Assembly (NCBI GenBank): GCA_964575455.1
Contig: CAZNRX010000028.1
Coordinates: 1 to 48,162 of the forward strand
Source: SKLM01 sp964575455
GTDB lineage: Bacteria > Chloroflexota > Anaerolineae > B4-G1
Direction: 5' to 3'
Length of the DNA stretch: 48,162 nucleotides
The position numbers and the translations under genes were made by a program. Every line of letters starts with the position of its first letter. The stretch's first letter is position 1. Positions 1-11,800 of this stretch are shown here, one piece after another. The notes under the pieces are model-generated. The model was given only the letters and a program-made list of their open reading frames with translations. It did not search any database and was not told the DNA's origin.

Positions 1-2
1 CT

Positions 3-247
3 GTACTGTCGAGGAGGTCGCATGAACGACGTTCCAACTGGTTTTAGCCAGACTCCTCTCGGATCCGGAGCACGAGGTTGCGGAGGCGTACGGGGCGTGG
101 GGGGAGAAGACGGCCTTCGGCAAGACGTATGAGGGTATCAAGCGCAGCCACTTCGCTATTGACGAGGAGGGGCGCATTGCGGACTTCAAGGTCAATGTCC
201 GGCCGCAGAAGACAGCGGATCTGGCGCTGCGGTTGATCGAGTTGTAG
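3..247 (+). pseudogene. bcp: Peroxiredoxin (BCP/thioredoxin-dependent thiol peroxidase), 3' fragment, frame broken
   Basis: From base 53 to the TAG at 245-247 the frame encodes the typical C-terminal part of a bacterioferritin-comigratory-protein peroxiredoxin: LLSDPEHEVAEAYGAWGEK, then a GKTYEGIKRSHFAID segment and a short C-terminal helix. This family reduces hydroperoxides using thioredoxin. The peroxidatic cysteine and the N-terminal half lie left of the window. The same frame has a TGA at 23-25 and no ATG/GTG in between. Upstream, a neighbouring frame reads VLSRRSHERRSNWF (3-44), whose SHER resembles the SH-rF stretch that precedes LLSDPEH in the family. This suggests one or more indels near bases 28-50, either a real frameshift or sequencing/assembly error at the edge. 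The family assignment is firm; the nature of the break is not. Confidence 0.7.
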
Positions 248-265
248 TTTCACCCGCTAGCGGGC

Positions 266-293
266 TTGTGGCAACCCAAGGGCATGCTATAAT
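266..293 (+). promoter_or_regulatory. Promoter of pdp
   Basis: TTGTGG at 266-271, a 16-base spacer and a perfect TATAAT at 288-293. It sits between the peroxiredoxin stop and the pdp start, giving a leader of about 30 bases. Confidence 0.55.
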
Positions 294-329
294 GGATTTC
301 CTCTTCAACAACCAGAATTGAGGTGACCT

Positions 330-1661
330 ATGCATGCACTGGATGTGATTGCGAAGAAGCGCGACGGCGGTGAACTCTCGCAGGAGGAGATCGCGTTCTT
401 CGTTCAACGCTACACCGAGGGCCAGATTCCTGATTACCAGGCAGCGGCCTGGCTGATGGCCCTTTTCCTCCAGGGCATGAACGATCGCGAGACCCACGAT
501 CTCACCCTGGCCATGGCCCATTCTGGCGATATGCTCGACCTGAGCGATCTGACCCGCTCGACAGAGGGTGGGGAGAAGTTGCTGGTGGTGGATAAGCATT
601 CCACCGGCGGGGTGGGCGACAAGGTGAGCCTGGTTCTGGCGCCGCTGGTTGCCGCCTGCGGAGTGCCGGTGGCTAAGATGACCGGGCGAGGCCTGGGGTT
701 CACCGGCGGCACCGTCGATAAGCTGGAGTCTATCCCCGGCTATCGGACTGATCTGAGCGTGGAGGCGTTCAAGGCCCAGGTCGAGGAGATCGGCGTCGTT
801 CTCACGGGACAGACGGCGGATCTGGCCCCCGCCGACCGTAAGCTCTACGCGCTGCGTGACGTGACCGCCACGGTGGAGTCAGTCCCTCTCATCGTTAGCT
901 CGATCATGAGCAAGAAGCTGGCCGCCGGGGCCGACGCCATGGTGCTCGACGTGAAGATGGGGAAGGGCGCCTTCATGAAGACGATGGAGGACGCCGAAGC
1001 GCTGGCCCACGGGCTGGTGCAGTTGGGAGCACAGGCCGGGCGCCAGGTGGTTGCCCTGATCTCGGATATGAACCAGCCCTTGGGCTGGGCGGTGGGGAAC
1101 GCCTTGGAGGTGCGTGAGGCCATTAGTGCCCTTCACGAGGATGGGCCTCGAGACTTCCGAGAGCACGTGCTGACGGTGGCTGCCGAGATCCTGCGGCTGA
1201 GCGGCAGAGCAGAGGACGCCAACGCAGCGTTGACGCTGGCGCTGGATACGCTGTCATCGGGGGCGGCGTGGCGCAAGTTCCGAGAGCTGGTCGAAGCACA
1301 GGGCGGGGCCGTGAGCGCTGTCGACGACCCGGAGAAGCTGCCCCAGGCTCCGATGGTGGAGCCGGTGCCGGCGCCCCGCAGCGGCTACCTAGAGGGCGTC
1401 AACGCCGCTGAGGTCGGCCTGGCGGTGGTGGGTCTGGGCGGAGGGCGGGAAGAGAAAGGGCAGCCGATCGACCACAGCGTGGGCGTGGTGGTGCACCACA
1501 AGGTGGGCGATCTGGTTCAGAAGGGGACACCGTTGTTCACCGTACACGCCAACAGCAAAGAGAAGTTGGAGGCGGCGCGCAAGCGGCTGCTGGCGGCGCA
1601 TACCTTCAGCGACGAGCCGGTGCATCCGCTGCCGCTTTTCTACCGTCGGATTATGGATTGA
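330..1661 (+). CDS. pdp: Pyrimidine-nucleoside phosphorylase
   Basis: Cytosolic enzyme that phosphorolyses thymidine, uridine or deoxyuridine to the base and (deoxy)ribose-1-phosphate, the first step of pyrimidine nucleoside salvage or catabolism. The 443-residue length is normal for the family. Residues 1-65 form the GT3 N-terminal helical domain. The central GT3 domain carries the phosphate-binding KHSTGGVGDKVSL stretch and the family signature GRGLGFTGGTVDKLES. The C-terminal PYNP domain contains the HHKVGDLVQKGTPLF biotinyl-like segment. The ATG at 330 follows an AGGTGA ribosome site (321-326) and a promoter with TATAAT at 288-293. The sequence does not separate strict thymidine phosphorylase (DeoA) from broader pyrimidine specificity (Pdp); the sequence looks closer to the Gram-positive Pdp type. 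It appears monocistronic, since the next gene has its own promoter. Confidence 0.95.
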   Translation: MHALDVIAKKRDGGELSQEEIAFFVQRYTEGQIPDYQAAAWLMALFLQGMNDRETHDLTLAMAHSGDMLDLSDLTRSTEGGEKLLVVDKHSTGGVGDKVSLVLAPLVAACGVPVAKMTGRGLGFTGGTVDKLESIPGYRTDLSVEAFKAQVEEIGVVLTGQTADLAPADRKLYALRDVTATVESVPLIVSSIMSKKLAAGADAMVLDVKMGKGAFMKTMEDAEALAHGLVQLGAQAGRQVVALISDMNQPLGWAVGNALEVREAISALHEDGPRDFREHVLTVAAEILRLSGRAEDANAALTLALDTLSSGAAWRKFRELVEAQGGAVSAVDDPEKLPQAPMVEPVPAPRSGYLEGVNAAEVGLAVVGLGGGREEKGQPIDHSVGVVVHHKVGDLVQKGTPLFTVHANSKEKLEAARKRLLAAHTFSDEPVHPLPLFYRRIMD

Positions 1662-1680
1662 CGTAGACCGGTGTCTGCGT
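1661..1680 (+). terminator. Weak hairpin at the end of pdp
   Basis: ACGTAGAC (1661-1668) can pair with GTCTGCGT (1673-1680) using one U-G pair, loop CGGT. There is no U-tract, so termination is doubtful. Confidence 0.25.
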
Positions 1681-1690
1681 TGGTCGAGCC

Positions 1691-1718
1691 TGGCTTCGTG
1701 ATCTAGTCATCGTACAAT
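1691..1718 (+). promoter_or_regulatory. Promoter of the helix-hairpin-helix membrane protein gene
   Basis: TACAAT at 1713-1718 with TGGCTT at 1691-1696 (16-base spacer). The -35 box is weak. Confidence 0.4.
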
Positions 1719-1734
1719 GGAGACATCGTCTCCA
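1718..1734. promoter_or_regulatory. Palindrome overlapping the predicted transcription start
   Basis: TGGAGAC-ATC-GTCTCCA, a 17-base perfect inverted repeat whose first base is the last base of the -10 box at 1713-1718. Such a position suits a repressor operator, or a small hairpin at the 5' end of the mRNA. Confidence 0.35.
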
Positions 1735-1790
1735 GCTGTAACTGGTCGGGCCGCCCGGGATAGGGCGGCTGAACAAGCGAGGAAGAGCCG

Positions 1791-2264
1791 ATGATGGAAG
1801 GGAATCAAGAAGTGAACAACAACACACTGGCGGCGCTGATCGCCCTTCTGGCGGGCTTCGCGCTTGGCCTGATCGTGGCCTGGATCTACTGGGTGCAGCG
1901 AGGGGAGGAGCGCGAGCCGTCGCAGCCGGAGACGGTTGAAGTCGAACGTCTCACGCTGGAGCCCCAGCCGGCGGCGCCTGAACCGGAGCCCACTGCTGAG
2001 GTCGAGGTGGAGCCGGATGATCTGACGCAGGTGGAGGGCATCGGCCCCAAGATGTCGAGCGTGCTTGCGGAGGCGGGCGTCGTGACCTTCGACGAGTTGG
2101 CGGGGTGTGACCCAGGCGCGCTGAAGGATATACTGCGTGAGGAGGGACTCCAGTTTGCGGATCCCACCACCTGGCCCGAGCAAGCGGCGTTGGCCGCCGA
2201 GGGCGCCTGGGAGGCGCTGGAGGACCTGCAGGAGGAGCTTTCAGGGGGACGCCGGGTCGGCTAG
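1791..2264 (+). CDS. Membrane-anchored helix-hairpin-helix protein
   Basis: 157 residues. A hydrophobic segment at about 10-32 (LAALIALLAGFALGLIVAWI) is a single membrane anchor or uncleaved signal. A Glu/Pro-rich linker follows at about 38-73. The C-terminal domain, about 74-150, begins DDLTQVEGIGPKMSSVLAEAG, the GIGPK hairpin of helix-hairpin-helix folds, and continues with the DPTTWPEQAALAAEGAW block often found with it. Related domains occur as stand-alone or appended modules near envelope and ribosomal proteins in Chloroflexota and Cyanobacteria; their partner is not established. Nucleic-acid binding is possible for the fold but not shown. The ATG at 1791 is preceded by GAGGAAG (1779-1785); the ATG at 1794 is an alternative. 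No enzymatic motif is visible. Confidence 0.75.
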   Translation: MMEGNQEVNNNTLAALIALLAGFALGLIVAWIYWVQRGEEREPSQPETVEVERLTLEPQPAAPEPEPTAEVEVEPDDLTQVEGIGPKMSSVLAEAGVVTFDELAGCDPGALKDILREEGLQFADPTTWPEQAALAAEGAWEALEDLQEELSGGRRVG

Positions 2265-2435
2265 TGTTGGCAGCCCCCTTGCTCCCAGCGGATCCGCGAT
2301 CTGCTGGCGCTCCACAGGAGCGTCTGTCCGTCGGGTTCACCAATCCGGCGGGAGTCAGGGTTTTGATGCTGCACCGATCGCACGTGTTGACCGCCTGCGC
2401 TGGAGGCAGGGTGGGCGGCCCGCATGGATGAGTGA

Positions 2436-2450
2436 TCAATCGATGATTGA
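2436..2450. promoter_or_regulatory. Short palindrome upstream of the 68-residue protein gene
   Basis: TCAATC-GAT-GATTGA is a perfect inverted repeat 8 bases before the ribosome site of the next gene. The rest of the 207-base gap 2265-2471 shows no clear promoter or RNA. Function unknown. Confidence 0.25.
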
Positions 2451-2471
2451 GAGTGGTAAGGAGGGAAAAGC

Positions 2472-2678
2472 ATGGATGAGCTGGTACAGCTCGTGTCGGA
2501 GAAGGTTGGGTTGTCCGAGGATCAGGCTAGGCAGGCGGTAGAGACGGTCGTCGGTTACCTGAAGGAGAATCTGCCGGAGCCCATCGCCGGGCAGGTCGAC
2601 AAGGTGCTCAGCGGGGCTGGGGGCGTGGACCTGGAGGGCCTGGCCTCGGGCCTGGGCGGTATGTTGGGCAAGAAGTAG
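2472..2678 (+). CDS. Small helical protein (DUF2267/DUF2780-like)
   Basis: 68 residues, starting MDELVQLVSEKVGLSEDQAR and ending in a glycine-rich GLASGLGGMLGKK tail. The pattern of amphipathic helices followed by a Gly/Leu tail is that of small DUF2267/DUF2780-like proteins, whose function is unknown. The start is well supported: ATG at 2472 with AAGGAGGG at 2458-2465. No signal peptide, cysteine or catalytic motif is present. It lies alone between the helix-hairpin-helix gene and the giant surface protein gene, with about 200 bases on each side. The family call is by general pattern only. Confidence 0.65.
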   Translation: MDELVQLVSEKVGLSEDQARQAVETVVGYLKENLPEPIAGQVDKVLSGAGGVDLEGLASGLGGMLGKK

Positions 2679-2770
2679 GAGGCGCGCGCGGTGAGCCAAG
2701 GATTGTCGTGGCTCGCCGTTTCGTGACGTCGATAGGACGGCACACCACGGGCGCGCATCATTGGGACAAA

Positions 2771-2797
2771 GGCTGCGCGGAGAGCGACCGCGCGGCC
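2771..2797 (+). other. Strong stem-loop upstream of the giant surface protein gene
   Basis: GGCTGCGCGG (2771-2780) pairs with CCGCGCGGCC (2788-2797) over 10 base pairs with one U-G pair, loop AGAGCGA. There is no U-tract. It could end the small upstream gene or act as a 5' leader structure 79 bases before the ATG at 2876. Confidence 0.4.
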
Positions 2798-2875
2798 TAG
2801 ACGATATGTAAGGTGAACTGAATAGCGGCTATGAGCACGACCTGGATGCTGCACCGTTGGGCTGGGAGGTAGACC

Positions 2876-5800
2876 ATGAGGACCCGCATCTTCGAATGGA
2901 TCACGATCACCGCGCTGCTGGCTAATCTAGTCGGTGCGGGTCTGGCGCCGCGCCCTGTGGCGGCTGCGCCCATGCCCGAGCCTGATACGGCGTCGACGCA
3001 CGTGGGGCCGGCGTGGTATGAGGGGTTGCTGGTGGAGCAGTCGGCGCCAAAGGGAGCGGATTGGGACAGCCTTGTGGGCGACACGAAGCCGTTGCTGCCA
3101 TCATGGTTCGCGACTGACCAGCCGGAGCCTCCTGTACCTGTCGATCTGTTCCCCGGGTGGATGACGCGCTCGCCGTCGGGACACCCTCCTGGATCCGTTC
3201 AGAGCCCGGGACCAGGTTTATGTCCTGCCGCGGGCAAGATCGATATGATCTTGACCCTTCCCCCTGATCCGGTCAGCCGGGGAGATACGACGGGGGAGGT
3301 CTTCACCGTCACGATCAAGAACACCAGTGCGATCAGCATTCCTGAGGTCAGCCTTCTCATTGATCCCAACCAGGGCTTCTACTACCTGGACAACTCGGCC
3401 AGCGCAACGAGCAGCCTCAGCCCCACGCTGAATGTGGACGACACCGGCCCCGGATCGCCTGGGCATACCTCCACCATCACGGTGACCGGGGATGTTGCAG
3501 CTATGAGCATTGCCTCTGGGGAGACGATGACGTTTACCTTCAAGCTGGCGACCGACGCCGACGCCAAGTCTGGGCAGCGACTGACGGTCTCTCTGCAGAG
3601 CGGCGACAGCCCTTCTCTTAAGAACTGCAAGACCGTTGGCAAGAACGTGCAGACCGTGCGCGGTAACCTGGTGATATCGAAGGGGCCGGCCACCCAGGAC
3701 GGCAGCTTTGCTGACGAGGTCAGCTGGACCGTGACATTACGCAACACGGGGCTGGGCGACGTCTACAATGCCATCTTCACCGACACCAAGGGCAGCGGCT
3801 TGGATGGCCTGACTATTGATCCCCCCGTGAATCCCATCACCTTGTCCCCTGAGTCGTCGCAGGAATACACGGTCACGGCTACCGTCGCGTCCTGTGAGAA
3901 CCTCACGAACACCGTCGAGGCATCGTGGTCGATCGGCAACGCCGACGGGACCGGCACCGCGGATGACCCGGTGCGCGATGCTGTGGATATTGTCTATCTA
4001 GTGAAGGATCCCGATGTTTCCGTCAAGGTTGGACCTCTGCCGGACGTGAGCTATTGCGAAGATCTAGATGAGACCGTGGTGGTGACGGTGACCAACACCG
4101 GTGGGGGAGCTCGCGCCCTGCGGCTCATCATGGCCACGAACTTGAACGTCACTGAACAGGATAACGATTGGATTCAGTCGGGTGATCAGCTTACGTACAC
4201 AGGGGGCACGCCCCCGGGTGCGATCTGCTGCAACCAGACGCTCACCTTCACCGTTCAAGTGACCCGTACCAACGTCTGTGCGGCGGGCGAGGCACGGCTC
4301 ACCCTTACGCCGCTCTACGATGATCCCTGCCTGCTGCAGACCGATGTCGGTGGCACGGCGGACGACTCGATCTCAGACTTGGGAGCAGATGCTCCAACGC
4401 TGAACATCTCCAAGCAGGGCCCCGGCGTCGTCCACGCTGGGGAGACGTTTACCTACATCGTAACTGCCTCAGGCGTCAATCAGCAGAGTATTCTTACTGG
4501 CGGCGTCAGCGTCACCGATACCGTGCCAGGGGAGCTAAGTATCAACAGCATAAGTGCGACCTCTGGTACTAGCCTGTTTTCGGGTCAGACCGTGACCTGG
4601 CATCTGCCGCTTGATAGCGTCGGTTCGTACACTTCGGATCTCTCCATCAACGTCACCGTCCCAGGCGACGGGGGGGATGCGTGTGGTGCGGGCGCCAGCT
4701 TCGAGAATCAGGTCGAGGCTATGGCGCACGTCTGCCCCGCGTGTATCCTGGAGGGCGAGGACAGCCTCACGACGTACGTGGAGGACTACCTGGGAGCGAG
4801 CAACGTCTTCACCAAGACCGCCTCTCCCATCGAGCCGTGTGCGCCGGGCGGCCCGCAGGTCATCACTGCGGCGTTGCGCATCAGCGACGGCATCACCTGG
4901 ACGGGCACCATCTACACCGACACGCTTGGGACGGATGACTTTAACCAACCTTTGAACGTGGTCTCGGACACCACGTCTCCCAGCGTGATCATCGAAGGCG
5001 TCGATCGCACCGACGACGTGACCATCAGCCTGGGCGCTCCTCTGGTGATCGATTTCAGCGCCATTGGGACGCACAGCGACACGGCGGATATCACCATCAC
5101 CTATGCCGTCACCGCCACCGCGGATGCCATCGATGACGACGCGCCGAGCCAGACAGAGTTCCTCTTCTCCGAGTTCAGGCTGGGCGGCGACCCGGGCACG
5201 GCCTGCGGCGGCGGCAGCACGGGCTACGTGGGCACGGAGGTGACCCTGCGTCGTGGCGACTTGAGCGTTGGCGTGTCGCCCAGCACCCTTGCGTCCTGTC
5301 GGGAGAATACGATTACGCTCACTGTCTCGGGAGCCCGAGATGACACGGAGACGGACCACGTGGTTGTGACGTTCACGGCCCAGACCGATGACGTGTTCAC
5401 CCACACGCTGGCGAGCTTTGGCGGTGCTTTCGCCAACACCACAGTCCTCAGCGACAAGGTGGACAGCACGGCGGTCTTTACCTTCACCGCCCTGGAAATG
5501 GATGAGGATGGCACTATCTCGTTTCCACTCTTCCGTGATTGCGACGTGAGCGGGCCCATATCGGCTACGCTCGGCTACCACGACCGCTGCGGCGTGTCCC
5601 GCAAGGCTATGGGTGGCGGTGGCTCGTCGACGACCCAGTCCAACGTGACGCTTTTCGCCACGCCTGATAGCTATGTGGTCAATGAGCGGACCGCGCGCTG
5701 GCGCTTCTACGTCAGCAACAGCGGAGGGCAGGCTGCCAGCGAGGTGACGGTGACCAACACCCTGCCCAGCGGCTACAGCCTGGAGACTTATGCGGTGACG

Positions 5801-8800
5801 AGCACCCAGCCGGCCGTTTTGAGCGTCATCACGGACACCACAGGGGCGGTGGGCGGTCGACAGGTGGTGACGTTCACGATCCCTGACTCGCCCGGCCTGG
5901 ATCCCGGTCAGCGCGTTCGCTTCGACGTCACCGCCACGGTGACCAGCTGCGTCTCCCCAGCCACTGTGGATATTGCGCTCTTCCAGGCTTGTGGTCAGGT
6001 GGCGGGTGACTGTGATGGTCGTCAAGAGGAGCAAGTAGAGTTCCTCAAAGGGACGACATCGCTGCTGAGCAGCAACGATCAGACGGCTAACCTCCCGCTG
6101 TGTGAGGAGGGCACCATTGAGCTGACGGTGAAGAACACCTCGGCTGCTTCTGAGGAGTACGACTTCATCATCACCGACGTGCTGACCAACGCCACGTACG
6201 TGGTGGACAGCGCCTTCGTCACGGTCACAAACCAGTCTGGCGACATCGTGACCGGGACAACGTCCGGTGAGCTGCTTCAGGGTGTCCCCTTCACGCCGAC
6301 GGTGACCTCTGTTGGGATCTCCGAGGTCCTGACCTGGAACCTGACCAGCTTTGTCAGCGGCACTGCCCCGTATGACGTGCTGGCCGAGCGCGACGCCAGC
6401 GACGTGATGCTGATCAGGTTCAAGATCGACAGCGACTGCAGCAGCCGGGAGGCGTCCGTGCAGTCGAGCGTGGCGGCCCGGGACGTGTGTAATGTCCTTC
6501 TCACGTCCCAGGAGGACAGCCAGACGTTGGACACCGATGAGCCAGACCTGGCGATCGACAAGAAAGGGCGGAACGCCACCACCGACAGCCCCTTGTCCGA
6601 TGGAATGACCAATGCTAGTGCAGGCGACACCGTCGTCTGGGAGATCCAGGTCACCAATGATGGGAATCAAGACGTGTTCAACCTGTTCGTGACCGATACG
6701 GTGCCCAGCAATGTCACTGTTTCGGAGACGAACCCCGCGACCACCACTCAATCCCCGGGTCGGGTGACGTGGGCATACACAAGCACCACGTCGGTTCTGG
6801 ACGCGGGCGAAAGCACGACTTTTATCATCAGCGGCACGGTCGACTACGTCGGGTGCTCTCTCAGCACCACGAACACCGCGGAGGCGAACTACGGCTGCAG
6901 CTCCGCCGACGTCTGTCTGGCGGATCCGGTTACCGACACCGCCGAGCTCCGGACGCGCCCCTTGGTTGAGATTCAAGATGTGGAGGGGAGCCTGAGCACC
7001 TGTGGCGGCGTGATCACCATCACGCTGAACAACGACGGCCCCCCGGCGCAGAACGTCACCCTGACCGATACGCTGCCGAGTGCGTTCGTCTACCAGGCAA
7101 CCGTCTTCTCCACCACTGCGCCCTCCACGTTCCCAGTCTTGGGATCCTCTGTGCCGACGTGGACCTGGACCAGTCCTATCAGCCTACCCAATGGCACGAC
7201 GACGATCGCCTTCCGTGTGAGCTACAGTCAGACCACGGGTTCGTGTAGTGACCCCGGCACCTCCGTCAGCAACCAGGTAGACCTGAGCTACGAGGATACG
7301 TGCACGGGGACGGATCCTTACACCGCCACCTGGACCGACGATCTTGATGTGACTCGACTGACCCTGGTTGCGGACAAATCGCCCGAGAAGCAGATATCCG
7401 ATGTCGGCCAGGATGTGGCCTGGACGCTCACTGTCAAAAACAACACCAGTGCGCCGGCACCCAACGTGGTGATCACCGATGTGGTGGGAAGCGCTTTCAG
7501 CAACGTCACGGCGACGGTTGGCTCCACCGGCGTCGACAGCAATACGCCCGTCGTCGTTGGGAACACCATCACGTGGACGCCGGCGATCACGATTCCGGCG
7601 AACGGCGCGTGGACGGCGACGGTCACGGGGACGGCGGGCGCTACGGGTGTCAATACCAATAGCGTCGAGGCTGTTGGCGTGTGCGCGGCCGGCTGCGTCT
7701 ACTCCACCACCAGCGACCTCGCAGTCGTCACCTTGGTGAGGGAGTTTGTGAAGCTCCCAGAGGTCCAGACCGACACCATTGGCAGCGTGGTGACCTTCAC
7801 CTTGAAGGGCTTCGCGTCTGATGCGGACACTGTATACCAGAACGTCACCTTCACGGATACATTGCCGCAGGGATTGGGTTACCTATCTTCGGTCCTGACG
7901 TACACGTACGACGCAGATGCCAGTTCTGTCACCGTAATCTCCAACACGCCGACCATCACCCAGGGTCACAAGGCCTCAGGAGACGTCGTCTGGCGCCTGG
8001 GTGACCTGTCCGGCACGGTACAGATGACGGCCTCCCTGACGGCGGTGATTCTAGACGTCTTCTCCAATCAGGACGGTGTGACGCTCACCAACGTCTTCAG
8101 GGGAACGTGGATCGACGAGGATCAGCCCTTTGAGGGTTTCGACACGTCGCAAGTGGATATCGTGGAGCCAGACGTCGACCTGTCCAAGGACGTGGCCTCC
8201 TCGACTGAGAGTCTGAGCGACCTGGACGGCGCGGCCTTCCTGACCTACACGCTGCGCCTGACGAACACGGGCACCAGCCCGGCCTACGACGTGGTCATCA
8301 CCGACGCGGTGCCTTCTGGCATCAGCGTGACGCACCTCTACGGCGGTGAGTCTCGCAGCGGGCCCATTCAAGGCCAGAGCATACTTACCTGGACCGTGGG
8401 TGTGATGAGTGACACGCTGCCAGGCATGCATAACCCGCTGGTTCTCAGCTACACCGCGAGAATCAGTGGTGCTGTTGCCAGTGGCGATGAGACCGCAGAG
8501 AGGATTGATCTGACCAATCTGGTCAGCGGCACGTACTCCAGTCTGCCCGGTGAACCGCCGCCCGGCGAGGAGCGCGACTACGGTCCTGTCACAGACACGA
8601 AGACGGTGGACACGGCAAGCGCCGCCCTGACGAAGTCGGTCGAGCCCCCCAGCAGCGCCAGCGGCAACTTGCGCATCGGCGACGTGGTCACCTACACGAT
8701 CGTTGATGAGGTGCCGCCGGGATTGGCCGTCCCTTGGCCCTACCACTATGACTATCTTCCCGTGGGCTTCCGCTACATCACCGGCACCTTTGCCGTGCAC

Positions 8801-11800
8801 ACGAACCTCCCCGTCGCCGGTAGCAGCCTGACGGATACACTGAGCTCGCCTTACGTCAGCGCAGACGCTGATGGTGACACAGGTGTCGAGGGGCCAACGG
8901 CGACTGACAACCCGAATGTCGGGCCCAAGCAAGGCGACGACACTCGGCAAGCTGTGGAGTGGTGGCTCCAGACGCTGGACAACGCTGGTCGTGATGCCAA
9001 GGGGTATGTGACCATCACGTTCCAGGCTCAGATTCTGGGTGTGGACCTGCAGGGGACCTCAGTGTGGACCAATACGCTCGATCAACTGGCGTCTCAGAGA
9101 GTCACCAACACAGCGCGCCTGCTGTGGAACATGGAGGATGCAGGGGCCTACACCAAAACCTTGCCGGCCAACGAGCTTCTGGATGACGCTGAAAGCTTCG
9201 TCGGCCAGCCGAATTTGAGCATTGACAAGGACAGCACCCCCCTGCCCGATGCCTACATCGGCGCGAACAACCTGGTCACCTACACGCTGACCATCACCAA
9301 CAACGGTCACACGCCAGCTTACGACGTTGTAATAAGCGACACGCTGCCCGCGGGGTTGAGCTACATCACCAGCACCATCGCCAGCACTGTGCCGCCGACC
9401 ATAGGCTTCACCCATGACCCCTCGCCTGGCACAACGGGTGACCTGTCATGGCAGATCAACGAGCTGTGGGGCACCGATCTCGGTGGGGTCGCCAGGACCG
9501 CTATCATGACGGTCGTAGCGCAGGTCACCGATACCATCGGCGCCAACCTGGTGCTGACCAACGTAGCCGCCATAGACTACTACGACTCTCAACCCAGTGA
9601 CGGCCCGTCGACTGGCCTGACTCCGATGCAGCGGGAGTACGAGGATGGCGACGACAGCGTGCAGCACAGGACGGTCGACGGGAAGATCAGCAAGGCTGTG
9701 ACGCCCGACGAGGCGACGCTGGGCGACGTGATCACGTACACGATTCGGGTGCCAGACCCTGTCATCACCGTCACTCTCCACGCCGTCACGGTCACCGACG
9801 CGCTGGATGCGCGGTTGCAGCTCCAGTCCGTCAGCGACGGGCCGGATGGCACCGTCGTCCAGATGAGCAACGCCTTCACTGTCACTTATCCGTCCATCCC
9901 GCACGGTGAGCAGCGGGTGATCACCGCCACCGCCGTTGTCTCCTCGCCGTTGGGCGCCGGTGCCGGTGATGTGATCACGAACGTGGCGGTCTTGGAGCAC
10001 CGCGACGGTGGCCCGACATTGAGCAACGAGCCGCCCTTCACCGTCACCGAGCCGTCGCTGACGCTGGTGAAGACGAGCGATCCGCCGGATGGCAGTCAGG
10101 TGGGCGCCGGCGCTCCTGTCACCTACACGGTGCGCATCACGAACAGCAACTGGATCACCAGCAGTGACGCCTACGATATCGTCATCCGCGACACGCTGCC
10201 CAGCGGCATGGATGACGCGACGCCGACGGTCGTCGGCCTGACCATCGATGGGGTGGGTGTGACCAATTACACAGAGGACTACAGCGCCACCCCTGACTTC
10301 GTGGTCACCTTGCCACCTGCGGCGTCCATCCCGCCTGGTGGCACGTTGCTCATAACCTATACTACGCAGGTCGACAGCGGCGTAGCCGCCGCCATCATGT
10401 TGACCAACTGGGTCAGCGCCACGTGGTCCAGCCTGCCTGGTGACGTGCCTGGCGACCGGGACTATGGCCCGGTGACCGACACCACCACGCTCCACACGGG
10501 GGATCCAGTGCTCGATCTGACGAAGGCGTCCCAGCCGAGCGTGGCGGACCCGGGCGGCCTCCTGACGTACACGGTTACGGTGAGCAACGAGGACACCAAC
10601 CCGGTGGATGCCACGAACGTGGTCATCACGGACGTGACCCCGCTTCACACTGCCTTCTTCAACGCCGCTGGTGGGGACAGCATCGAGTATCCGGATGTCG
10701 GTAACACCGGCGTGGTGACCTGGCATATGGGCACAGTCGTCGTCGGCACCTCGGAGGTGGTGACCCTGGTCGTGCAGGTCGACGATCCTTTCCCTGAGGG
10801 TGAGGTCATCACCAACACCGCCAGGGTGGACAGCGCCGAGGGCATCACGGACAGCCAGACCATCAGCAACCCCGTGTCCGCTTCCCTTGGAGACCAAGTC
10901 TGGTTTGACGTCGACGCCGACGGTGTTCAGGATCCTGGAGAGCCGGGCGTGGCCGGGGTGACGGTGAACCTGTACGACGCTTCCGGTGCCCCGACTGATA
11001 CGACCACCACGGATGCCACCGGCATCTACACCTTCAGCCAGCTGATGCCCGGGGACTACAACGTCGAGTTTGTGCTGCCGGATGGCTACGTTTTCAGCCC
11101 GCAGAACCAGGGTGGCGACGATACCGTCGACAGCGATGCTGATCCTGCTACGGGTGAGGCCCAGCAAACGACCCTGGTGTCGGGCGAGCATGATCCGGAT
11201 TGGGACGCGGGGATCTATCTGCCAGCCTCGCTGGGCAACTACGTGTGGTTGGATGAGAACAACGACGGCTACCAGGACGCTGGCGAGGCGGGCATCCCCA
11301 ACGTGATCATCGTGCTGACCGACACGCTGGGCAACGTCACCACCACGACCACCGACGCTAAAGGGGGCTACTTGTTCACCGGGCTGGTCTCCGGCACCTA
11401 CACGGTGACCGTGGCGGCGGAGAACTTCGATCCGGGCGGGGCGCTGGAGGGTATGAGTCAGACCACCAACCCGGTTCTGGGCGGTGCCGACTTCGGCAAC
11501 CAGAGCCAACCCTACACCGTAACGCTGGGGCCGGGAGAGGAGAACCTGACGGCTGACTTCGGCTACAACTGGAACCCGGATGGAGACGTGAACGGGAACA
11601 AGGGCCAGGCGGTGCTGGGCGACCGGATCTGGATCGACGCTGACGGCGACGGCGCACAGGATCCCCACGAGGTTGGCATCGCGGGGGTGCAGCTGGAGCT
11701 GTACAGCGACCCCGACGGCGACGGCATCTACGATAGCCTGGTGGGGACGACGACCACAGACGCGAACGGCCACTACATCTTCGACGGTCTGGATCCGGGC

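Noticed and set aside
4535..6976. 813-codon open frame on the minus strand inside the giant gene
   Set aside because: It mirrors the third-position GC bias of the repetitive plus-strand gene; the translation is low in hydrophobic order, rich in Arg/His/Gly and resembles no protein.
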